From positions 434,001 through 498,000 of the forward strand of contig OY723267.1 in assembly GCA_963210315.1 (NCBI GenBank): a DNA stretch of 64,000 nucleotides, in the 5' to 3' direction. A program made the position numbers and the translations under genes. The DNA comes from Rhynchopus euleeides. Taxonomy: Eukaryota > Euglenozoa > Diplonemea > Diplonemida > Diplonemidae. This document shows positions 43,312 through 53,458 of this stretch, piece after piece. The first letter of the stretch is position 1. Every line of letters starts with the position of its first letter. Under the pieces are notes generated by a model, which saw only the letters and a program-made list of their open reading frames with translations, had not been told where the DNA came from and made no database searches.

Positions 43312-44435
43312 CAAACAAAGTGGTGGAGATGCGATGCGTCTCACTGAATCATGACTGAATCCAGGAGGCTGCATTGCACCTGCATGCACCTTCAAAGGCA
43401 ATTCGATGAAGAGGGAGGGTCCGGCCAGGCGTCCTGATTCCAGTGACCAGGCGAGCTCTTGCATAGAGATCGCTGATGCACGCGACATGAGGTCGCGCCT
43501 TGAGATAGCCAGGCCGCGTCAAATGGCTCAATAGAATCAGGGTCTGGGTGCCTTTGGGGCCTTTGGGGGTGTGGGGAAGGGGTGTTTTCGAGCCACATCA
43601 ACACATAACAAAGTACATCCCACGCATCCAGCTATACCCACCCACACCACACCACCACCTCGGAAGAATGTGTGCCGGTCTACCCCCACTGCCCTTCTTC
43701 TCCCGCCCAACGGGGGATGCTCTCTGGTGGGAGCTGTGAGCCATCACGGCAACACGACGTGATAACTGACTTGGAAATCCCTGACACCCCCTCCCGTTCA
43801 GAACTTTTACGTTGTGTATCCGCCAGGGAGAGGGGAGGGTCGGCGGAGACGGGCACGCCTCCTCAGCCCCAACACACACGCCGGGCAGCGTTGGTGGGAC
43901 ACAGAGAACTACCCGAGACAGTTCCTGGATCAGGCGTGTGACATTGATTGACCCCCGTCGTCTCTCTCGCTTTCGGAGAGATTGGGAAATTAAGCAGAAA
44001 TAACGCGCGTTTTGTGAGGAGCTGTGCCGGGGGGTGGGTGGGGGGGTCGTGCTTCACGGTGAAAAGGGGCGAAGCGCGCGACAGGCAGTACAACTCAGTG
44101 GCAGGGGAGTGGGGGGGCGCGTGTGTGTGAGAACCACAAAGGAGCGGAGAGGTGTGGCATATCTGGAGCGGGGGGGGAGCCCAGGCCCCTGCTGGGCCGA
44201 AAAAAAATGCCACAGCAGAATATAAGTACATTTGGAATGCGGCAGCAAATCAATCCCAACACCCCCCGTCCGGTTTGCAATTGCGGCATATGGGAGGGCG
44301 GGAGGAAAGGAGCACCCTCTCTTTCCCCCCGGACGTCCTCCACTGGTCGGGTGGGGTGGGGTGGGGTGGGGCCTGCTAAACAGACCCGATACCCGTGCCC
44401 GGACCCACCGCCGCCTCGCCGATAGCGGGCCCAGC
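43312..44435. other. Intergenic, 3' side of pyruvate kinase
   Basis: No gene recognised. GTGGGGTGGGG tandem run near 44350-44370. The right end is probably the pyruvate kinase 3' UTR. Confidence 0.45.
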
Positions 44436-46323
44436 TCAGACCTCGATCACACGCGTCTGGTTCGCGAAGCCTGTAAACCGTGAGAGGATAAATGAAATAT
44501 TTGCATCTGACAGGGCACTTGGAATACAAATGACTGGTGCCACAGCCCTGCATACCGCTGGTCTCTGCGTCAGCGTGCACGAGAATCACCTTGTGGCCCT
44601 TCTCCAGGAAGTTCTCCTTCTGCAGGGACTGTAGAGGGAGTGCAGTGTGTGTGACGGATGAGGTGCACAGCAGGTGGCTGGGGCAACGCTATGCCTTGCA
44701 GGCAGGAGGATCAGCCAAACCATACGTCAAGGGCAGCGGAAATACGCTTCGTGCGGTCCGGGTCCTCCCCCTGGAACAGGAAGGTGTACGTCGCCCGGGT
44801 GACGGACAGCTGGCGGGCGGTCTGTGAGGCACGGTTGGGATACGGGAGTGCAGCGGCAGGCAACGCATACCCTGGCGTTCTTCGTGACGCAGAAGATGGG
44901 GCACGGCGGGCGGTACTTCGCGATCAGGCGTGCTGTCTTGCCAGAGTTGGTCAGCACGATGATGCACCTGCAACGGAGCTCAAAGGCAGAGTTCACAGAG
45001 CTCGCGGCAATCGACTCCTGCAGGGGTGGGGAGGGCAAGGGTGTCGCGTGGGTTCATTTGAAGGATTTGACACAACGCGGGGAGCACGAGGGTGGCTGGC
45101 CACCCTGCTGCTGCATCTGCCTGATGGGGGCAAAGCGTGACCCAACTGCAAGGCATCGAACATACCTCCGTGGCGATGGCCACCTGCAGGTGACGGATCG
45201 ACTGGAACATCAGCGACTCCTGCGTCGCTGCCTGGGCCTCGCGGCAGATGTCACCCATCACCTCCACACACTGGCAGGGGTACTGGCCCTTCGCCGTCTC
45301 ACCGCTGAGCATGACGCAGTCAGCACCGTCGAGCACCGCGTTGGCCACATCGCTGACCTCGGCACGTGTGGGGCGGGGGTTCTTCGTCATGGACTCGAGC
45401 ATCTGCGTGGCGCAGATGACAGGCTTGCCTGCCAGGTTGCACTTCGAGATCATCATCTTCTGAGCGACGAACACCTTCTCCGCAGGGATCTCGATACCCA
45501 GGTCGCCACGTGCGACCATGACACCGTCGGATGCGGCGAGGATGTCGTCGAAGTTCTCCACACCCTCCGCGTTCTCGATCTTCGAGATGATCAGGATGTG
45601 GGCACCGTCCGGCCCCATCGCAGAGCGTACCTCCTCCACCTGTGCCGCAGTGCGGATGAAGGATGCGAACACCATGTCCACGCCCTGCTCCACCCCGAAG
45701 ATCAGGTCCTGGCGGTCCTTCTCGGTCACGGCGGGGAGGTCCACCGAGCAGTTGGGCAGGTTCACACCCTTGTGGTTGCTGATGGGTGCGCCGTTGAGCA
45801 CGACACACCCCAGGAAGTCGGCACCGATCTCCTCCACCTCCAGAGACAGCAGCCCGTCGTCGATGTACACCTGCTGCCCCTTCTGCACCACCTTGGTGAT
45901 GTTCGTGTAGTCGACGAAGAACTTCTCCTTGGTACCCTTGTCGTAGAACGCACGGTCCGTGGTCAGCACCACCTTGTCGCCCTTGTTCAGGACCTGCTCG
46001 CCATCGGGGAAGTTGCCGGTGCGAATCTCAGGGCCCTTGGTGTCCAGGGCAATCGAGATGTCATCACGCCCCAGCTCCTTTGCGGCCTTACGCGCGTTGG
46101 CAATGGTGGTCGCGTGGTAATCGTGGGTGCCGTGCGAGAAGTTGTTCCGCACGCACGCAAGACCCGATTTGATCAGGGCCTTGATCGACTCAACGCTCTG
46201 CGTCTTGGGCCCAATGGTGCACACAATCTTGTTCGCACGGTCGTACAGCGAGGAGTTCAGGGGGTGCGACTTGATGTCCAGGTGGCTGTTGTGCTGCACC
46301 TGCGAGAACCCACGGGACTGCAT
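44436..46323 (-). CDS. PK: Pyruvate kinase
   Basis: Five exons (46323-45166, 45017-44871, 44821-44726, 44628-44556, 44470-44436) join in frame to 502 residues, the usual length for cytosolic pyruvate kinase. It converts phosphoenolpyruvate and ADP to pyruvate and ATP, the last step of glycolysis. Visible motifs: '[12 protein letters not shown]' near the start, '[11 protein letters not shown]', '[11 protein letters not shown]', the active-site '[18 protein letters not shown]' with its catalytic Lys, '[14 protein letters not shown]', '[11 protein letters not shown]' and '[15 protein letters not shown]'. The C-terminal domain ('[20 protein letters not shown]') carries no obvious fructose-bisphosphate loop. 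The last 12 residues sit in a tiny final exon. I took the ATG at 46323; no transit peptide is apparent, so a cytosolic enzyme is likely. Introns are 85, 97, 49 and 148 nt and all start GTATG. Confidence 0.96.
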
Positions 46324-47689
46324 CTTGAAGGGTCGGGGTGTCCGAAGTGCTGTCGTGGTGGGGTGGTGGCATGACAGAGCTGGTGTGTGCACGGGTGGCA
46401 TGGGGTGGCGGGTAGGGCACATGCGATGCGCAGATTATAATCGCAAAGGGCAACCCACCTCCCGCCTGCACTCTCCATTCCTGTCGAATCGTCGTCAAGA
46501 GAAAGTCTGGCAATAGGATCACGGCAGAGCTGTGTGTCGCGCTCGTGTGGCACAACAGGGAAGAACATTTTCAGAAGAGTCACGGGTTGGTGCAGGCCTT
46601 AGAAAAGCCCCACACACTTCCTCGGTGTGCCTCCACTGACCCCCTTCGCACCAATTCGGCGCAACCCATACTATCGTCTTGGACACACGCTGTATAATAC
46701 ACCCCCAACCCCGACTCGGGAAATCATCGCAAAACTCTCGACTCCGTCCGCGATAGGGACGGGTGAGAGTTTGTGCTGCCCGTGACCCCATCTGAACCCA
46801 ACACACACGCACCCCTCTCCAGAATCGGTCAAGAAGAACCGGACTGGGCGATATTGGTACATCCCACATCCCACCCACAGTCACACATTGGATTGTCACA
46901 AATGGGTTGAATGATTCTTCGCTGTCAGGCCTCCTCGTCAGTCCGAGACAACAGGGTGCCTGTGCCCTCTCTCTTGGACGTCATAGCAAAAAACGTTGCG
47001 AAGAGAAAATGATTTGCGAGACACGACAACAAGACCACACATACACTACGCACGCAGGGGGTGCCGGGGGAGCTTCTGGAGTGCCCATCATCGTTCCTAT
47101 GTTCGAAGTGCCTCGCATATGGCACCGTTCATCATGGGAATGGATAAAGCAAGCGGGTTGAAAACCGCTCAAGCCGCTCAAAGCGCTCTAAGCAGGCACC
47201 CCCCCTACCACCCCTGTGGGTGGGCCTCCTGATCCACATAAAAAACGCAAATCAAAGCTGCACAGCGAACCATCTTCTTCTTCGGTATTCTTGTTTCAAG
47301 AGGCCTTCGCTCTGCACCAAACCGTGTCAGCATGACACCTTTTTTACTCGAGCGGTGTTGCTAGGGCGCTCAATTTTCTACACTTGAGCGAAAGGCCCGC
47401 CGGTTCCTCAGCAGGCTTGAAAGATTGAACGGGATCAATGGCACCGAAGGAAGACTATCTAAGTCGGCCGGTGGCCCTTCCTGCGTTGCTGTTAAAGGGG
47501 ATAACCTATAGAATAGGCAATTGTCCCCCAGAGACTCGCACAATGTGAACGTCTCTTTGAATCACTTTTCCAGGACCTCCCCTTGGGTATAGGCGAGAAG
47601 CACCATGAAACCCAAATGGACATCCGTGTTCTATTCATGGCACCCTGATATGGGCTGTAGTTTCGGCGGCTCCTGCTCCGGCTCCTCGG
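46324..47689. other. Intergenic, no gene recognised
   Basis: Includes the pyruvate kinase promoter side and, on the right, the 3' UTR of the aspartic protease gene. I checked for U1-U6 snRNA and tRNA signatures and found none. Confidence 0.45.
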
Positions 47690-49225
47690 TTAGACAGTGC
47701 CGTAGTTGGATTGCTTCTTGGACTCGGTGAGGCGCGAAGCGCTCGGCGAGAGGGACGTGCTGTGGTCCTGGTACTCCTCCTCGTGGCTCCGCCTGTAGTA
47801 GGACACGAAGCAGACGCAGAAGCACGTTGCGAGCACCAGGACGAGCACAGGGGGGAACATCGAGCTCAGGGAGTCGTGGGGCTGCACCGCGCTGCCCATG
47901 CCGGTTTCGTTCCACGAGGGGAGGGACATCAGGGTCCGACGGGCAGCGTGTGTGTTGGCAAACCCAAGCCTGCGGTTCTCTCTGTCGAACACGACGTAGA
48001 GGGCAGACATAACCGTGTCGCCGAAGATGCTCTGCGAGTCACCGATGCTCCACTCGTTGTCCGATTTCCCGCTCGGCGCCAGCCCAAAGCAGTAGTAAAT
48101 CGACTGGTCCTCCGGCACCGCCCGATTCGTCGCCGTTGTGAAGTAGCTCGTCGCCGGAATCTCCGCAATCGCCCCGCCGCTGAACCTGATCTTCAGCACG
48201 GGGAACTTCTCCAGAGGCACATTCGTGAAGCACTGCCCGACAGAGAAGATCGTCTCCCCGTCCCCATTGGGGGACCACACATGCGGGAGGTCACGGTACT
48301 CCGTCTGCAGCACGTACTTGATCTCATTGAAGATCCCCCTGGGCAGGAAGCTGAAGGTTGTCCCAGAATCCACGATTGTCATCGCACCAAACGCAGCCTC
48401 GCTGCTCGCCACAATCCGACCGCCAATCGACATCGCCTCAGGATGCACGATGTACCACGTCTCGGGCTCCATCGGTGTGTACGACAGGTTGCCGGGGAAA
48501 TGTCCCGTGTCCACCTCCCCGAGGTGCAGCACGCCCGACTCACCACCCTGCTCGCCGATGGACATCGCAAACAGGTCGGGCATAGCCTGCCCCTTGAGAA
48601 TGGCGTCCATCAGGGTCGGGGTCTGCGTCGGCGCAAAGTTGAGATCCCGCCCTGCGATCCCCAGGATGCCGTCCACACCCAGGCGGGCGAAGCTGTCGGG
48701 GGGCGACTGCGTCCGGATCCTCCCGATGTGGATGCTGGCCGAGAAGGGGCCCCAGGTCACGACCTCCTCCACAATGTCCCCTGACTCGCCGGTCCCATCA
48801 GCGTACTGCACGGCGAACCCACAGGGCCCTGCAGCGGCGCACGGCCTCAGGTGGTGCGAGGGGCACTGCGTCGCATTGCAAGGCAGGGGTTCGCACGTCG
48901 GGGAGGCCTTCGAGACGTAGGCGCATGTCGGGCACCGGACCAGGCAGCCCGGGCAGAGGTCTGAAGGTGCGGCGAGCGTGCTGCTCCCTGTGTCGACAAT
49001 GAGGCTCAGCGTGTTGCTCCCGATGGTGACGTTAGTGTAGGTCAGGACGTCGAGCATGCGGAGAGGCAGGTCTGTCCTCGCAGACACACGCATGCGGCTG
49101 ATCCCCACCTTGTGCTCGGTCCCACGCACCTGGGACACGGTGCCCTCCTCCACCAGACCCTGTGTGCGGCTGATGCTGATCTGCACCGCACAGGACAGCC
49201 CCGCAAGGGCGACCGCAGCCAGCAT
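47690..49225 (-). CDS. Membrane-anchored pepsin-family aspartic protease (nepenthesin/ASP5-like)
   Basis: Intronless frame of 511 residues from the ATG at 49225, which gives a hydrophobic signal sequence 'MLAAVALAGLSCAVQI'. Both catalytic Asp boxes are present: 'IVDTGSS' (D78) and 'IVDSGTTFSFLP' (D286), with the flap Tyr in 'QYADGTGESG' (Y141). A cysteine-rich insert (nine Cys between 91 and 135) lies between the first Asp box and the flap, as in nepenthesin-type enzymes and in apicomplexan plasmepsin V/ASP5. One transmembrane helix (about 457-477) and a 34-residue cytosolic tail follow the catalytic domain. The enzyme should be a type-I membrane protease of the secretory pathway. The layout parallels the protease that cleaves export signals in parasites, but the substrate here is unknown. 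BACE-like or vacuolar roles remain possible. Confidence 0.88.
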   Translation of the reverse strand: MLAAVALAGLSCAVQISISRTQGLVEEGTVSQVRGTEHKVGISRMRVSARTDLPLRMLDVLTYTNVTIGSNTLSLIVDTGSSTLAAPSDLCPGCLVRCPTCAYVSKASPTCEPLPCNATQCPSHHLRPCAAAGPCGFAVQYADGTGESGDIVEEVVTWGPFSASIHIGRIRTQSPPDSFARLGVDGILGIAGRDLNFAPTQTPTLMDAILKGQAMPDLFAMSIGEQGGESGVLHLGEVDTGHFPGNLSYTPMEPETWYIVHPEAMSIGGRIVASSEAAFGAMTIVDSGTTFSFLPRGIFNEIKYVLQTEYRDLPHVWSPNGDGETIFSVGQCFTNVPLEKFPVLKIRFSGGAIAEIPATSYFTTATNRAVPEDQSIYYCFGLAPSGKSDNEWSIGDSQSIFGDTVMSALYVVFDRENRRLGFANTHAARRTLMSLPSWNETGMGSAVQPHDSLSSMFPPVLVLVLATCFCVCFVSYYRRSHEEEYQDHSTSLSPSASRLTESKKQSNYGTV

Positions 49226-50211
49226 ATTGCCCGGCCAGGCGCAGGGATTCTGTGCGGCGTTGTGTGGTTGAGCCTCAAAAATGAGAAAGGCCACTCGGGG
49301 GACAGAGGGGGTGTGTGTGTGTGTGTGAGACCACACCACACCACACCACACCACACTACCGACAGAGAGAAACAGAAACGGGAGAGGCGGGGGGGGAAGG
49401 AGGGGGTCGGCAGGGTGGAGGGGGAGGGGGAGGCAGCGCATCTCCTCTTTTGACTGACTTTACGAATGAGATTTCTGACGCGAGAGAGGGAGGGTGGTGG
49501 GGGAGTAAAGTGGGGGGGGGGGGGTCATTGGGAGGGGGGGAGGGAGACGCCCGGTGTCGGACCCCTCCCCTCCCCCCGTCCCACATGGGTCATGGGGCAC
49601 AAAACTGTCGGCAAAAAAAAACGCTGGTTTGGCAGGACTGTCAACTGGGCATGCCGGGCATGGGAGGGAAACCTGGCTCTGGCGTGTGCAGAAGGTTGCA
49701 GAAAATGGTGTGCTTTTCTGGCTGATCTTCTGATTCTCAGGGCAGATTCACACCCCCTCCGCACTCCTCACAGGGGGGGTGGGGTCGCACAGGCATGAAG
49801 CTGCGACATGGCGCAAGCCTGTCGTGGGAGAGAAGAGCGACGCAAACCCGTTTGTAGCCCAAAGGCGCTGACTGGGGCGGCACTGCTGGGAGGGAGGCAG
49901 GGGGGCTGCACGCAGTGCAGGGTGAATTGCCTCTATCCCTATTACGGAAGCCCGTTTCCTTTCACACGTGCTCATGGAGCGCAGTCTCGCTCCACAGTAT
50001 GACCAAGCGTGCCTTTGGAGAGCCTCAAGCAAGGCTTCCCACAAGCATGACTAGGGCGGAGAGGCAGGTGACCCAGAGGAAGTCCTGCCAGCAGGTGGGA
50101 GGTCTGAGCCCGCGTGCCGCACAGTGGCATCCCTGATCGGCCACACGATGCCTCGCAGTCGTTGTGCATTGCCTCCGTCACGAACGGGTGGGGTCTAGGT
50201 GAGATGCAGCT
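49226..50211. other. Intergenic, no gene recognised
   Basis: CACACCACACC microsatellite (49329-49358), GA-rich stretch and G runs next to the protease start. The right part is probably the 3' UTR of the phosphatase gene. Confidence 0.45.
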
Positions 50212-50766
50212 CTACTTCGACTTGGATGTTGCGTAGTGCTTCAGCGCACCGTGCCAGTCATCCATCTGCAGCCCGTTCGGCGTGCGCCACCCCGTCACCC
50301 CGCAGGTGCGCTGCAGGTCCTCCACGTGGTCCTCCCAGTTGCAGTCGTCGAAGAACAGCATGTCGCTGTACTCGATGCCCGACGCATCGCGGAGATGCTT
50401 GAAATGCGTTGTCTTGCGCGACGTCAGGTGCCCCGACCTCCCAATCTCGTGGTGGTGGAAGCACGACATGATCTTGACGCCGGGCTCCACCTCGAGCAGG
50501 TTCAGCGCTGCGTGTGAATAGCTGGGGTTGAGGCTGGTGCTCGCTGCGGCCACCTTCACATCAGGGTTGCCCCGCAGCTGCTGCAGCGCATACAGCGCGC
50601 CAGGGTGCAGCTGCACCTGCTGCCGCCCGTCGGACGCGGCGACGATGCCCCGACGCCCGTTCCCCAAATCCCCCTCGATGGGCTTGTTGGGTGTGCCGTC
50701 CAGCAGGTACACCTCTGGATCCCACAGGCACGCGTCCAGATCGAAGACGATCATCTTGGGAAACAT
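50212..50766 (-). CDS. Magnesium-dependent phosphatase-1 (HAD family)
   Basis: Intronless, 184 residues, close to mammalian MDP-1 (about 176). The HAD motif I 'VFDLDACLW' holds the nucleophile D9 and acid/base D11. Motif II is in 'AAASTS' (about S76), the motif III Lys is around 118-124, and motif IV is 'FFDDCNWEDH' (D140, D141). MDP-1 enzymes remove phosphate from tyrosine or sugar substrates, including glycated-protein phosphates in mammals. The start ATG at 50766 is two residues from another Met and leaves the motif near the N-terminus, as in the family. A cytosolic enzyme is likely. Confidence 0.9.
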   Translation of the reverse strand: MFPKMIVFDLDACLWDPEVYLLDGTPNKPIEGDLGNGRRGIVAASDGRQQVQLHPGALYALQQLRGNPDVKVAAASTSLNPSYSHAALNLLEVEPGVKIMSCFHHHEIGRSGHLTSRKTTHFKHLRDASGIEYSDMLFFDDCNWEDHVEDLQRTCGVTGWRTPNGLQMDDWHGALKHYATSKSK

Positions 50767-51121
50767 TGTAGTGTAGACGGGTCGTCACCCTCTTCCTGGT
50801 GGTCAAAAATGATTCGGGGAATTCTAATAAGGCTACTTTTGGGTCGGCACACACCCAGACGACTGACGGCAGAGGCCTTGCAGCAAAGCGAAACGGGGAA
50901 GCTTTCAAGCCTCCCGTGGGTGCGGGGTGGTGTGGTGGAGAAGCAAGGCACTCGACCTCCTTCGATCAAGTAGGCAAGGGCATAGCAGCGCTGATGTGAG
51001 TTTGACGGGGTGGAGGGATCGGGGTGGGGTCTTTTCCTGATGACGCTTCCCGTGTCAGCGGTATTGTGTGCGGTATGAAGGTGCATGGTAATGCACCTGC
51101 TTGACCGCGAGTTGCTAGAGG
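50767..51121. other. 355-bp spacer between the phosphatase and coiled-coil genes
   Basis: No gene. It should contain the promoter of the phosphatase gene and the 3' UTR of the next minus-strand gene upstream. Confidence 0.5.
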
Positions 51122-53278
51122 TCACTCGCTGCCGTCGACGAACTCGACCTCGTCGCCCTCCTCGTCCATATCAACCAAATAGTCGTCGCGCATCGCGACA
51201 CGAAGGTACTTCTCCTCAGCAGCTACCCCGTCCCGCAGCCTCGCCTCTTGTGACTCGAGTCTCGCGAGGTGCTGTCGCCGCAGGTCCCGCTGCTGCATCT
51301 CTTTGAAGGAGACATGGTCACGCTTGCGAACCACTGATTCCTTCTGTACCTTCGATACGGTCGATGCAACATGCCTTTCCGAGACGGTGATTCCATCAGC
51401 ACGGAAGTGCTTCTCCACTGTCACACGGGTCACGGTTTCGAGCTTTGTGATTTCGTCACGTTGCACACGCTCGCATCCCTGCACATGCAGGCGCTGGCTC
51501 TTCTGCTGCTGCGATGCACAGCGCTGCATCCGAACCGACAGTGAGTCGAGCGTCATGGTGCATCGCGAGATGAACTCTAAGCCCTGTCGCATGCGGATCT
51601 TCAGTTCCTTCCGCAGGTTCGCCTCCTTCGTGTCGATGTGGATGCGCCGCTTCTTCTCTGCAGAGACGACCGCCTTGTGGCGGGCACGGCGTTCTGCGTT
51701 GAGCACACGGTCCAGGTCGTCGAAGGCGTCCACCGCAATTTCCTCACGGGCATGGTGTTCCTCCAGAGTCAGCCCCTGCACCTCCTGTTGACGTGAAATG
51801 CGCTCCAGTACCTGCGACTGCTGGATGAGTGTGCGGGACTGCGCCTGTGCCATCTTGCGCTGGTGGATATGGTGGCGCTTCTTCATTGCTTCGTCTGCCT
51901 TCATCAGGCGGTGTGCGTTGCGGCGCTCCTTGCGGATGATCCCCGAGTAGGCGTCTGTGGATGCGATGAGCAAGGTGGTGCGGTCCTTGCCCTCCTCTTG
52001 GCAGCAGGCATGCAGCGCTGCTTCGCACAGCAGAATTGTACGTGCCTTGTCCTTCGCACGGCGCGCCATGTCTGCAGCATCCCCTGCCTGTGTGGCACGC
52101 TCCTGTGCGAACAGCACCAGATTGAAACCGCTGTATTCTGCGAGCAGCACGTGGCGCCGTGCATCCTCCTCACGATTCACGAGGTGCTGCACAGCCACAC
52201 GCTGGTGCTCCTCTTCCAGCTCGCAGCAGTGCTCCACGACGCTCTTCGTGTAGCGGGTGCGCGTCGAGCACTGTGTCACCCCAGGCGAAGTGACAGGATG
52301 GCTGCGCTGCGTAGTGGTCGCTGCGCGGTTCATCTGCTCCTCGCGCTTGTCCTCATGCGCCTTGATGAAGAGCTCCTGCTTCAGGGTGTTGATCGCCCTC
52401 GCTGCAGCACGCTCCACAGAGACCCTCTCCAGGCGCTCCTGCTTGTGGGTCTCGTTCCGCTCCCCCGACTCAGCCTTCATGAAGTTCATTACAGACTTCG
52501 CATGGCGCCGCTGCGTGCGTTGGATCAGCACACGGGCCGAACTGATGTGCTGCATGACAAGCTTATCCCACGAGTGCAAGATCCCACTGTACTTACTCTT
52601 CGCAAACTTGGCGAGGGCATCCCGCGCAGCAGCTTCGTCGTACAGAAGACGGTCGCGCTCTTTGAAGTGCCGGATGTCTGCGAGGCGCTCCTCGTTCTGC
52701 ACGAACTCTAGAGCGCGTTTGATGTCGTTGTAGCACTTGTGGCGATACCGCCCCCACGTCGCCTCGAAGCGTTGGAAATCCTTTGCCTCCTCCCACTCGA
52801 TGTCGTGGCGCTTGGCCTCCTCCCACTCCACTGTATGCTGCAGCAGCACGTCACCGGCACGCATCCCTGTCGTATCGCTCTGCGCCTTGATAGTGTTCTC
52901 CGTGTCCATCAGCCGCCGTGTGGCAGTGAAGCGCTTGTCGACACTCACCTTGCGCTGCAGGGGGAGCGCGACCGACGGTGGGAACGGCATCAGTGGCTCG
53001 GGGTACGCGTGGCGCTGAGGCGGCTGCAGCAGCGACTCCGGCAGCCGTGTGGGGTCCAGTCCTCGCTGCGCGATCTTGATGCGCCGCCGCACAATCCGAC
53101 GGCGTGGCGGGGGGAGCGTGGGGGCTGTTTGTGTGGGCGGGGTCGAGGTGCACCCCTTGGAGCCCATGCGGTGCATCCCTGTGGGGTAGCGCGTGCCCAC
53201 ATCGTAGTCGGAGTACCCAGAGGACGCACTGTCCGACCCGCCCTCCTGCGCAGCCTCGTACGTCGACACAGTCACCAT
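51122..53278 (-). CDS. 718-aa charged helical (coiled-coil) protein of unknown function
   Basis: Intronless. I chose the ATG at 53278 ('MVTVSTYEAAQ'); the frame extends further upstream without support. Residues 1-130 are Ser/Pro/Arg-rich and probably disordered ('PPPRRRIVRRRIKIAQRG'). Residues 150-690 are a nearly continuous run of charged helix rich in Arg, Glu, Lys, His and Ala, with very few Pro or Gly, so a long coiled coil is likely. The C-terminus is acidic ('VDMDEEGDEVEFVDGSE'). There is no catalytic motif, signal peptide or membrane segment. Such proteins in alveolates and algae are often cytoskeletal, flagellar or basal-body components, but nothing here proves that. Confidence 0.7.
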   Translation of the reverse strand: MVTVSTYEAAQEGGSDSASSGYSDYDVGTRYPTGMHRMGSKGCTSTPPTQTAPTLPPPRRRIVRRRIKIAQRGLDPTRLPESLLQPPQRHAYPEPLMPFPPSVALPLQRKVSVDKRFTATRRLMDTENTIKAQSDTTGMRAGDVLLQHTVEWEEAKRHDIEWEEAKDFQRFEATWGRYRHKCYNDIKRALEFVQNEERLADIRHFKERDRLLYDEAAARDALAKFAKSKYSGILHSWDKLVMQHISSARVLIQRTQRRHAKSVMNFMKAESGERNETHKQERLERVSVERAAARAINTLKQELFIKAHEDKREEQMNRAATTTQRSHPVTSPGVTQCSTRTRYTKSVVEHCCELEEEHQRVAVQHLVNREEDARRHVLLAEYSGFNLVLFAQERATQAGDAADMARRAKDKARTILLCEAALHACCQEEGKDRTTLLIASTDAYSGIIRKERRNAHRLMKADEAMKKRHHIHQRKMAQAQSRTLIQQSQVLERISRQQEVQGLTLEEHHAREEIAVDAFDDLDRVLNAERRARHKAVVSAEKKRRIHIDTKEANLRKELKIRMRQGLEFISRCTMTLDSLSVRMQRCASQQQKSQRLHVQGCERVQRDEITKLETVTRVTVEKHFRADGITVSERHVASTVSKVQKESVVRKRDHVSFKEMQQRDLRRQHLARLESQEARLRDGVAAEEKYLRVAMRDDYLVDMDEEGDEVEFVDGSE

Positions 53279-53458
53279 CGTGGCTGTCAGGCGCTTGCCA
53301 TGTACACCCTCTCCCCTGATGCGGTGGAATGGTGGAGGGAGTGGCAAAATTCGGAAAATCGAGCGGCAGTATGCTGTGACGTGAGAATCAAAGGGAAAGG
53401 CCGGGAGACAAGAGTCAGGCGTTGAGGGGGATGCCGCAGGCTCAGGTGTAAGTGTCTG

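Noticed and set aside
44824-46374. 516-aa plus-strand frame
   Set aside because: Antisense shadow of pyruvate kinase.
47180-47640. Possible spliceosomal snRNA near the protease 3' end
   Set aside because: No U1, U2, U4, U5 or U6 core sequence could be found.
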